A stretch of 10,694 nt of DNA from an uncultured Holophagales bacterium (GTDB taxonomy: Bacteria > Acidobacteriota > Thermoanaerobaculia > UBA5066). The translations under genes were made by a program, and so were the position numbers. Where the stretch lies: NCBI GenBank assembly GCA_937864895.1, contig CALMDF010000509.1, positions 1 to 10,694 on the forward strand, given 5' to 3'. Positions 1 through 5,805 of the stretch are shown here, piece after piece. The notes beneath the pieces are model-generated. The model ran no database searches. It was not told the DNA's origin and saw nothing but the letters and a program-made list of their open reading frames with translations. How positions within the stretch are numbered: position 1 is the stretch's first letter; every line of letters begins with the position of its first letter.

Positions 1-213
1 ACGGAAGTGGATCCGGCTCACCTCGTCGATCGAGAGGGGGTGGACGTGCTCGATGTTCCCCTGCATGAGCCACTGGAAGCCGTCCCGGATGCCGAGGACG
101 CTGACCCCTTCGAGCTGGGCGCGGATCGTCGCCGCGCTGATGACGCTGTTGATGCCGGGCGCCGGCCCGCCGCCGACGAGGATCGCCAGGTTCTTGTGCT
201 GGCTCGTGGTCAT
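1..213 (-). CDS. 6-phosphofructokinase, N-terminal fragment (runs off left edge)
   Basis: This is the first 71 codons of a phosphofructokinase, which phosphorylates fructose 6-phosphate to fructose 1,6-bisphosphate in cytoplasmic glycolysis. The translation starts MTTSQHKNLAILVGGGPAPG and continues INSVISAATIRAQ. The GGGPAPGIN block at residues 14-22 is the glycine-rich phosphoryl-donor loop of the PfkA family. Classical ATP enzymes usually read GGDxPGMN here, whereas GGGPAPGIN is common in divergent and pyrophosphate-using clades. The donor (ATP or PPi) cannot be decided because the diagnostic downstream residues lie outside the window. The ATG at 213 is preceded by GGAGG four bases upstream, the clearest ribosome binding site in the window. 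The gene points away from the glycan genes and is probably a housekeeping neighbour. Family assignment is confident; the symbol is left blank because the subtype is open. Confidence 0.9.
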   Translation of the reverse strand, partial: MTTSQHKNLAILVGGGPAPGINSVISAATIRAQLEGVSVLGIRDGFQWLMQGNIEHVHPLSIDEVSRIHFR

Positions 214-217
214 GGGG

Positions 218-222
218 CCTCC
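218..222 (-). promoter_or_regulatory. Shine-Dalgarno site of the phosphofructokinase gene
   Basis: On the minus strand this reads GGAGG, followed by four C residues and then the ATG at 213. It is the only strong Shine-Dalgarno match in front of any start in this window, and it fixes the phosphofructokinase start. Confidence 0.6.
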
Positions 223-235
223 GTCAAGGGGCGGA

Positions 236-241
236 AGTGTA
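236..241 (-). promoter_or_regulatory. possible -10 element for phosphofructokinase
   Basis: On the minus strand this reads TACACT, four of six matches to TATAAT. It sits 22 bases upstream of the ATG, so the RNA would start near 229 with a leader of about 16 bases that contains the GGAGG site. No convincing -35 hexamer is visible at the usual distance. Weak, position-based call. Confidence 0.25.
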
Positions 242-291
242 CGGCAGGGGTGCGCGGAGCTCCGGGACGCCGCCGGCCCGCCGCCTCCTGA

Positions 292-300
292 TGACATACT
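292..300 (+). promoter_or_regulatory. possible extended -10 element, leaderless start at 308
   Basis: The plus strand reads TGA followed by CATACT, a TGn extended -10 with four of six matches to TATAAT. The hexamer ends seven bases before the GTG at 308, so transcription would begin at or next to the start codon and give a leaderless mRNA. The bases ahead of the GTG are a run of G rather than a spaced Shine-Dalgarno site. The 94-bp gap between the divergent genes (214-307) is the only upstream non-coding DNA available. Confidence 0.3.
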
Positions 301-307
301 TCGGGGG

Positions 308-781
308 GTGATCGCCCGTCAGACGAACGGTCCCGCCGGGAGACGCCGCCTCGCGCGGTTCGTCCGGGCGCTCCCGGTTCTCCTGGCGGGCGTCTTCTTT
401 CTGGCCTGTGTCCTTCCCGGGGTGACGAGGACGTCCCGGGAACGGGTGGGCCGGGCCGCGGGCTCCCTTCCCCTCGATTCGAGGGAGGCGCGGGAGAGGG
501 CGTTCGGCGCGGACTACGTGCGCGCGATCGAGGAGATCAAGCGCGTCCTCCCGGAGGGGGGCGCCTACCTTCTCGCGGCGGACGGGGTGGTGATCACCGA
601 TTACGTGGCCTACGACCTGGCGCCGCGGAAGGCGCTCCTCGTGGACGGCGGCCGGCCCACGGTCCGGACGCTTCGCGCGAGGCGCGACGCGACCGGGCTC
701 CCTCCGTTCTCCGTCGTCGTTCCGGGCTCCGGCGCGCCGCCGCGCCTCGTGGCGACCTCGACGCTGACCGGACCGGGGTGA
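308..781 (+). CDS. small membrane-anchored protein of unknown function, coupled to GT-C gene
   Basis: This 157-residue protein is not assigned to a named family. Residues 1-20 are rich in arginine, followed by one hydrophobic segment at about 21-39 (ALPVLLAGVFFLACVLPGV). That gives a signal anchor with the rest of the protein outside the cytoplasm. The exported part has a helix at about 58-80 (REARERAFGADYVRAIEEI), then LPEGGAYLLAADG and a YDLAPRKALLV strand near 102-112. The pattern 'LPxGG...Y.L.PRK' resembles short soluble domains found beside polyprenyl-sugar glycosyltransferases; this is from memory and weak. I chose GTG 308 because the hydrophobic segment follows soon after. Earlier in-frame starts lie antisense to phosphofructokinase. 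Its stop overlaps the start of the next gene (GTGA, 778-781), so translation of the pair is probably coupled. A role as accessory partner of that membrane protein is inferred. Confidence 0.6.
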   Translation: MIARQTNGPAGRRRLARFVRALPVLLAGVFFLACVLPGVTRTSRERVGRAAGSLPLDSREARERAFGADYVRAIEEIKRVLPEGGAYLLAADGVVITDYVAYDLAPRKALLVDGGRPTVRTLRARRDATGLPPFSVVVPGSGAPPRLVATSTLTGPG

Positions 782-2619
782 ACGCCCTCCACCTGCTCGC
801 GCCCGTCGTGATCCTGCTCCCCGGGGCAGGCCTCCTCGCCCTGCTCGGGGCCCGCAGGGAGCGTCCGCTGGCGGTCAGGGCGGCGTGGGCCTTCGTCGCG
901 GGCGCGGCCTTCACGGGGCTCGCCGTCTTCCTGGCGTCCGAGGTCTTCGCCCTTCCCGTCCGGGCCGCGCTGGTGCGGGCGCTGCTCTTCCTTCCGCTCG
1001 CCGCGGGGGGCGCGGCGCTCTGGCGGCGTCGAGGCGGCCCGCCGGGAGGCCGGCTCGGGTGGCACGCGGCGCTTCCGGCCCTCGGCCTCGTCCTCGTGGC
1101 GGTCCCGCTCTTCCTCCAGGCGCTCGCCGAGCCGCTCGCGGACGGGGACGGCCGGGTCACCTGGAGCGCTCAGGCGCGACACATGAGGTTCGAAGGCTCG
1201 GTGACCCCTTCGGCCATCCGCGAAGCACAGTGGTTCGTCCACCACCCCGAGTACCCGCCCCTGATGCCCGCCGTCCAGGTGGCGGTTCTCGAGGCCCTCG
1301 GCCTCGGCGGGGACGACCGGGCGGTACGCCCCGTCTACGCCCTCTTCTTCGTGGCGCTCGTGGTCCTCGCGGCCGACCTGGCCTCGACCCTGGGCGGGCG
1401 CCTTTCCGGTGGTCTCGCCGCGGGCCTTCTCGCCGTCCTGCCGGTGATGTCGGGCGAGGCCGGAGGCGCCGCCGGGGCCTACAGCGATCTGCCGCTCGCC
1501 GTCTTCTGGGGAGGAGCCTTCCTCCTCCTGCTGGACGGGAGGCGCTCCCGGGGAGACGCGCTGCTCGCCGCGCTGCTCCTGGCCGCCGCCGTGGCGACGA
1601 AGAACGAGGGCCTTCCGTACGCGCTCGTCGCCCTCGGAGCGCTCGCGCTCTCCCCGAGAACCCGGAGGGGAATCGCGGCGTGTACCGCCGCCGTGGCCTT
1701 CGCGGCGGTCCTGGTCGGGGCGAGGAAGGGCCGCATCGAGAACAGGCTGGACGAGGACTACGGGCAGCGCCTCCTCGGCGCCTCGACCCTCCGCGACCCC
1801 CTCGGCCGGCTGTCGCTGGCGGTTCCCGAAGCGCTCGGTGTCCTGTCCACGCCGCGGTGGAGCGGGGGCGCAGTCCTCTTCGTCGTCTCGGGCCTCGCCG
1901 GAGCCGCGGCCCTCCGGAAGCGCCCGGGACGGCAGGTGGCATTGGGAGCGGTCCTCGCGACGGCCGTGCCGCTCGCCGGCTACGCCTTCAGTCCCCTCCC
2001 CCCGGTCTGGCTCGCCAGCACCACGGCGGACCGGTTCCTGGTGCATCTCGCCCTCCCCGCGACCGCTCTCCTCGCGATGACGATGCGGCAGGCGATTGCA
2101 CGCCGTCCCGGGCGGCCCGCGGTCTCCTGCGGGACGGGCGCGGCGCTGGCTTTCGCAGCGGTCTCCCTCCGGGAGGGCGGGCTGCCGTTCTGGCCCCGGC
2201 CTTCCCCCTGTCCCTGCACGGCCGTCGCAGCCGCGGAGGAGGACCCTTCCCTTCCGGCGTGGCTGGATACCCCGTCAGGGTCGGGCGTCGTGGAGGGCGA
2301 CCTTCTCGTGTCCGGCTGGTGCGTCGACGACAGCGCGCCGTGCCAGGTCCTCGACGTCGAGATCGACGGCGTGAGGCGGCGTTGCCTCCGGTTCCGCCGG
2401 GTGGACCGGCCCGACGGCGCCGCCGCCCCGGACCGCCCTTCGCAGGGCTCGGGCGCGGGGTTCGAAGCCGTCTACGAGTTCGACGACGCGGACGAAGGCG
2501 ACCACGAGGTCCTCGTGAGGGTGTGGTCGCCCGCGGGGCGCCTCCGCACCCTCCGGGCGAGATTCAGGTGGACACCCGGCGGCGAGCGAAGGGATGCCGG
2601 TCTCCCGACGCCGGGGTGA
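778..2619 (+). CDS. GT-C-fold membrane glycosyltransferase-like protein with C-terminal beta domain
   Basis: This 613-residue polytopic protein probably transfers a sugar from a polyprenyl-phosphate donor on the periplasmic face. Family-like features are visible in order. There is an acidic first-loop motif near 122-135 (DGDGRVTWSAQARHM), comparable to the 'D..W..KAR' loop of GT39-type bacterial proteins. HPEYPPLMP follows at 156-164, AYSDLPLAVF at 234-243, and ATKNEGLPYAL at 273-283. The late 'W.ASTTADRFLVHLALP' segment is near 411-427, typical of the last membrane spans. I count roughly ten hydrophobic segments up to about residue 464. Residues 495-600 are soluble and beta-rich (VSGWCVDD, VLDVEIDG, HEVLVRVWSP), like an Ig-like or carbohydrate-binding sandwich. 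The GTG start overlaps the stop of the upstream gene. The last 56 bases overlap the convergent neighbour. The GT-C fold is a good call; donor and acceptor are unknown. Confidence 0.75.
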   Translation: MNALHLLAPVVILLPGAGLLALLGARRERPLAVRAAWAFVAGAAFTGLAVFLASEVFALPVRAALVRALLFLPLAAGGAALWRRRGGPPGGRLGWHAALPALGLVLVAVPLFLQALAEPLADGDGRVTWSAQARHMRFEGSVTPSAIREAQWFVHHPEYPPLMPAVQVAVLEALGLGGDDRAVRPVYALFFVALVVLAADLASTLGGRLSGGLAAGLLAVLPVMSGEAGGAAGAYSDLPLAVFWGGAFLLLLDGRRSRGDALLAALLLAAAVATKNEGLPYALVALGALALSPRTRRGIAACTAAVAFAAVLVGARKGRIENRLDEDYGQRLLGASTLRDPLGRLSLAVPEALGVLSTPRWSGGAVLFVVSGLAGAAALRKRPGRQVALGAVLATAVPLAGYAFSPLPPVWLASTTADRFLVHLALPATALLAMTMRQAIARRPGRPAVSCGTGAALAFAAVSLREGGLPFWPRPSPCPCTAVAAAEEDPSLPAWLDTPSGSGVVEGDLLVSGWCVDDSAPCQVLDVEIDGVRRRCLRFRRVDRPDGAAAPDRPSQGSGAGFEAVYEFDDADEGDHEVLVRVWSPAGRLRTLRARFRWTPGGERRDAGLPTPG

Positions 2620-4567
2620 CTCTCCGGGCGCGGCGGCCCGCGGGGGAAGCCGGTTCCGGGGCCAGGGGTCGCGTGAGGGCGGAGAACGTCTTCGGCCATG
2701 CGGCGGGACGTTCGGCGTCGCGCGACAGGGCCGTCCCCGGGAAGTACGGGGCGGCCGCCGTGGCGGCGGCGACGGCGAGGCTTGCGTCGCCCCGGTCGCG
2801 GGCGACGAGGGCCCGGACCACGAGGACCGAGGGGCTCGTCGCCCGTTCCTCAGGGAGCGAGCCGAGGACGGCCGCGGCCATCTCGACCCTCCCGAGCAGG
2901 CGCAGGCTCTCGAGGAGGAGGGCGTCGCTCTCCTCTGCCGGGTGGAGCGAGGCCAGCTTCCCGGCGAGGGCGAGGCCCTGCTCGAGACGCCCGGTTTCGT
3001 GCGCCCGGGCCACCTGCCCGGCGAGCGAGAGGAGGTAGACGGAACCGCTGGCCGGGTCGGAGACGCCGGTGACGAACGACCGGCCGAAGACGTTCCACCG
3101 GAGGGGGGGCGCGAGGATCGCCGCCAGCTCGGGCGGGAAGGGGACGAGGCGCGGGCCGAGGTCGGGACGCCGCTCGTACCACGGGGGGCGGGCGAGGCGC
3201 GCGGCGGTCTTCTCCGGCGAGCCCGCGGCCGTCGCCGCCGCGAACCAGGGATAGAGAAGGTGCGGAGAGGCCATCGGGACCTTCGCGAGGACCTGCTCGG
3301 GCGAGACGCTCGGCCGGCCGGCGTCGTCGGGCTCGATCGCGAGCGACGGGACCTCCTTCTCGAGCGCCGGCGTCAGGGGCGCGCGGCGGCAGTTCGCGAC
3401 GTAGGTGTCGACGAGCGCCGGGTGGGCGAGGAGCGGGCCGACGTTGAGCGCGATGGAAAGGGCCGCGAAGGCGCGGCGCGGCTCCTGTTCCCAGCGGGCG
3501 GCGACGAGCGCCGCCCAGGGGGCGAGGAGCGGGACGGCGGGGACGAGGAGCCGCGGTCCCCAGCCGCCGACGCCGTGCCAGGCCCACCACGCCGCGGCCG
3601 TTCCGAGAATCGCGAGCGCCGCGAGAGCCGACCCGGCGGCGGCGAGCCGGAGCGGGCCGTCGGCGGGGCGCCGGAGCACGCGGTGGATCCCGGCGGCGGC
3701 GAGAACGGCGGCGGGGAAGAAGATGAGGAGCCCGCGGTTCGGTCCGGCGAGGAGGCGCCAGAGGCCGTCGAGGACGGGGTGCGTGAAGCCCTCGCCCTCG
3801 TAGCCCGCAAAGGGACGGCCGAAGCGGTGGAGCTCGAACGCGAGCCACGTCCCGGCCGGCGCGAGGGCGCCGGCGGCCGCGCCGAGGAGGCGCCGCGGCC
3901 TCAGCGGCGAGGCCGCGAGGAGAGGGAGGAGGAGGAACGGCGCGACGACGACGAGGCTCGACTTCAGGAGGAGGGCCGCGCCGGCGGCGAGACCGGCCCC
4001 GAAGGCCCTCCCGCCGGCGGTCCCGCGGTCCTCCGTGCGGGCGGAGCCGAGGGCGAGGGCGAGAGCGCCGCCGAGCGAGGCGGCCTGCAGGGCCTCGGAG
4101 AAGTCCGACGTCGCGTACGCCCCGAGCGGCGAGCCGAGCCCGGCGAGGAGGACGGCGAGCCCCTGCGCCGCCGTCGAGGCGCCCGCGAGGCGGGCGACTC
4201 CCCCCGCCGCGGCCGCGGCGAGGAGGACGCCGGCGAGCGGGGCGAGGAGAAAGAGCGGCTGGGAGGTGCCGGGCCCGAGCCTCTTCTCGACGAGCGGCGC
4301 GAGGAACGCCGCCGGGAGCTGGGCGAGGCTCGCGCCCATCCCGTAGCGCGAGACGCAGTCGGCTTCCCGCTCGACGGCGCGTGGCGCACCCTTCGCGAGG
4401 CCGAGGCTGCCGGTCTCGACGAGGGCGACGGCGGTCCCGATCGTCTGTCTCCCGTCCGAGACCTTCCCCGCGTGGCGGTCGTCGGCGGTGAGAAGGAGAA
4501 CGGCCGCCACGACGAGGAGCATTCCCCTCGCGGGCCGGAGAGGCGCGGGCGCGGGTCGCGGGGGCAC
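2564..4567 (-). CDS. second GT-C-like membrane protein with TPR-like C-terminal tail
   Basis: This 667-residue protein has about ten to twelve hydrophobic segments between residues 16 and 390, then a soluble tail. Signatures include VSDGRQTIGTAVAL near 36-49, THPVLDGLW...GPNRGLLIFFP near 262-285 and WWAWHGVGGWGPRLLVPAVP near 327-346. The 'P.RGLL...P' and 'GG.GPR.L.P..P' pair is typical of a bacterial GT-C-like family of uncharacterised membrane proteins. Residues 508-610 form pairs of amphipathic helices (GRLEQGLALAGKLASLHP, GRVEMAAAVLGSLP), like two or three TPR units. The start is uncertain. GTG at 4567 gives a positively charged N-terminus before the first span. ATG at 4522 has GAGG close upstream but leaves only about 13 hydrophobic residues, so I prefer 4567. 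The protein faces the operon at 4678 across 110 bp. Its substrate is unknown. Confidence 0.72.
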   Translation of the reverse strand: MPPRPAPAPLRPARGMLLVVAAVLLLTADDRHAGKVSDGRQTIGTAVALVETGSLGLAKGAPRAVEREADCVSRYGMGASLAQLPAAFLAPLVEKRLGPGTSQPLFLLAPLAGVLLAAAAAGGVARLAGASTAAQGLAVLLAGLGSPLGAYATSDFSEALQAASLGGALALALGSARTEDRGTAGGRAFGAGLAAGAALLLKSSLVVVAPFLLLPLLAASPLRPRRLLGAAAGALAPAGTWLAFELHRFGRPFAGYEGEGFTHPVLDGLWRLLAGPNRGLLIFFPAAVLAAAGIHRVLRRPADGPLRLAAAGSALAALAILGTAAAWWAWHGVGGWGPRLLVPAVPLLAPWAALVAARWEQEPRRAFAALSIALNVGPLLAHPALVDTYVANCRRAPLTPALEKEVPSLAIEPDDAGRPSVSPEQVLAKVPMASPHLLYPWFAAATAAGSPEKTAARLARPPWYERRPDLGPRLVPFPPELAAILAPPLRWNVFGRSFVTGVSDPASGSVYLLSLAGQVARAHETGRLEQGLALAGKLASLHPAEESDALLLESLRLLGRVEMAAAVLGSLPEERATSPSVLVVRALVARDRGDASLAVAAATAAAPYFPGTALSRDAERPAAWPKTFSALTRPLAPEPASPAGRRARRVTPASGDRHPFARRRVST
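2573..2618. terminator. possible bidirectional terminator hairpin in the convergent overlap
   Basis: CACCCGGCG (2573-2581) can pair with CGCCGGGGTG (2609-2618) with one bulged G, and GGGA (2591-2594) pairs with TCCC (2603-2606) inside. The structure spans the 3' end of both convergent genes. There is no T-run on either side, so it is not a classical intrinsic terminator. In DNA this GC-rich such pairing can also arise by chance. Confidence 0.3.
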
Positions 4568-4677
4568 GGGGGGAGGGTACCGCAGCGGGGAACGCCGGCA
4601 GCCGGGGATGCGGCGGCGCGGGCCCGGTTCCGGCCCCCTCGAGAAGGCCGGGGGCGGCTTGGAGATAATCGGTCCGA
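4568..4677. other. 110-bp divergent intergenic region
   Basis: This gap separates the minus-strand GT-C gene from the plus-strand radical SAM operon and must hold both promoters. It contains CCGGCC (4630-4635) and GGCCGG (4646-4651) around a ten-base spacer, and an overlapping GCCCCC/GGGGGC pairing (4633-4638 with 4650-4655). The GATAAT element lies just downstream. For the minus strand only a poor -10 candidate, TACCCT near 4572-4577, is seen. No small gene or RNA was recognised. Confidence 0.4.
4664..4669 (+). promoter_or_regulatory. -10 element GATAAT, probable leaderless promoter of the radical SAM operon
   Basis: GATAAT matches the sigma-70 -10 consensus at five of six positions, which stands out in DNA this GC-rich. 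It ends eight bases before the ATG at 4678, so transcription would start at or within a base or two of the start codon. The nearest GGAG (4661-4664) is 13 bases from the ATG, too far for a normal Shine-Dalgarno site, which supports a leaderless mRNA. No good -35 box is seen at 16-18 bases. Confidence 0.45.
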
Positions 4678-5805
4678 ATGAGTGGCCCCTTCCAGGACGA
4701 CCCGTCCCTGAAACTCGCGCCCGCTCCCGGTCCGGCGGCCCGCCTCGTGCCGAGCCCTTTTCTCCACGTGGAGGAGGGCCGGGTCGTGAACCCGCTCACC
4801 GAGGAGATCCTCGCTGCGGGCGACCCGTCGTACGCCGCGCTCCTCGCCCTCCGCTCGCACGGCGCCGCCCCGGACGCGGAGGCCGCGAAGACCCTCCTTC
4901 GGGGTCTCTGGGCCGTCCCGGAGGCGACCGACCTCTCCCGCCGCTTCCGTCTCAAGGTCGTTTCCCTCGAGGCGCACTCGGTCTGCAACCAGGCCTGCTA
5001 CTTCTGCCCGGTCTCGGTCGACCCGCGCAAGCCCTACTACATGCCGACGGAGATGTACGAGCGGATCGTCGCCGAGCTCTCGGCCTTTCGCGAGACGATC
5101 GACGGCGTCTGCATGATCAACTACAACGAGCCGACCGCCGACCGGCGTTTCGTCCAGCAGGTGGCGGCGATCAGGAATGCCGGGCTTCCGCCTGCCGTCC
5201 TGACGAACGGCTCGGGACTGACGCCCGATCGCGTCGACGCGATCCTCGCCCTCGGCGGGCTCCGCTACCTCTCGATCAACCTCTCGACGCTCGACCGCGA
5301 GGAGTACGCGCGGGACCGGGGCGTCGACCAGCTCGACCTCGTGCTCAGGAACATGGAGTACGCGCAGGACAAGCCGCTGGCCCGGGAGATGGACATCGTC
5401 GTCCTCGGCCAGAAGGACGAGGCCCACCGCCGGGCTCACGCCGCCGTGGAGGCGCGGTTCGCCGGGACGCTCTTCCGCGTCAAGCCGTTCGAGATCATGG
5501 ACCGGGCGGGGTACCTCCCGGTCGGCCAGCGGCCCGACCGCCCCCACGTCCGCCTGCGCGGCTGCGACAACCTGGGCTCCCGCCCTCTCCAGCACCTCCA
5601 CGTCACCCCGCAGGGCAAGTGCGTCCTCTGCTGCGAGGACTACGACGAGAAGTACGTCGTCGGCGACCTCGCGCGGCAGAGCGTGCGCGAGGTCCTCGAG
5701 GGGGACGAGCTGGCACGGCTCCGGCGGTGGTCCTACGGCGTCGAGGAGGCTCCCGCCGACTTCATCTGCCGCAAGTGCGTCTTCGCGCGAACCGATGGCG
5801 CCTGA
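4678..5805 (+). CDS. radical SAM/SPASM protein with PqqD-like N-terminal region
   Basis: This 375-residue cytoplasmic iron-sulfur enzyme should cleave S-adenosylmethionine to start a radical reaction. The CxxxCxxC motif is at Cys103, Cys107 and Cys110 (CNQACYFC). NYNEPTAD at 148-155 takes the place of the usual GGEP-type SAM contact. The C-terminal SPASM or Twitch region has Cys296, Cys315, Cys318, Cys319, Cys364 and Cys367, with TPQGKCVLCC at 310-319, enough for at least one auxiliary 4Fe-4S cluster. Residues 27-85 (FLHVEEGRVVNPLTEEIL, then a helical stretch to LLRGLWAVPE) look like a short PqqD-like or wHTH domain. SPASM enzymes modify peptides (RiPPs), proteins or sugars; no precursor peptide is seen nearby. 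The ATG at 4678 fits a leaderless start. The end overlaps the ABC gene by 11 bases, so the two are probably co-translated. The substrate is unknown. Confidence 0.85.
   Translation: MSGPFQDDPSLKLAPAPGPAARLVPSPFLHVEEGRVVNPLTEEILAAGDPSYAALLALRSHGAAPDAEAAKTLLRGLWAVPEATDLSRRFRLKVVSLEAHSVCNQACYFCPVSVDPRKPYYMPTEMYERIVAELSAFRETIDGVCMINYNEPTADRRFVQQVAAIRNAGLPPAVLTNGSGLTPDRVDAILALGGLRYLSINLSTLDREEYARDRGVDQLDLVLRNMEYAQDKPLAREMDIVVLGQKDEAHRRAHAAVEARFAGTLFRVKPFEIMDRAGYLPVGQRPDRPHVRLRGCDNLGSRPLQHLHVTPQGKCVLCCEDYDEKYVVGDLARQSVREVLEGDELARLRRWSYGVEEAPADFICRKCVFARTDGA

Noticed and set aside
53..307. N-terminal extension of the small membrane protein back to ATG 53
   Set aside because: It lies antisense to the phosphofructokinase coding sequence. 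GTG 308 places the membrane anchor properly near the N-terminus.
885..3038. A 717-codon plus-strand frame overlapping the first GT-C gene
   Set aside because: It is Arg/Gly/Pro-rich and crosses the convergent junction. The GT-C frame has YPP, AYSDLP and KNEG motifs and a coupled start.
4630..4655. Inverted repeats in the 4568-4677 gap as a riboswitch or RNA gene
   Set aside because: They are short alternative G/C pairings expected in this base composition, and they lie upstream of the likely transcription start.
2594..4681. A 695-codon plus-strand reading frame opposite the second GT-C gene
   Set aside because: The product is almost all Arg, Gly, Glu and Ala with no membrane segments or motifs, the usual antisense shadow of a GC-rich gene. 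The minus strand carries clear GT-C signatures.
2850..4988. A 712-codon minus-strand frame running through the GT-C gene and into the radical SAM gene
   Set aside because: Low-complexity Arg/Pro/Ala translation without recognisable domains. It overlaps two well-supported genes.
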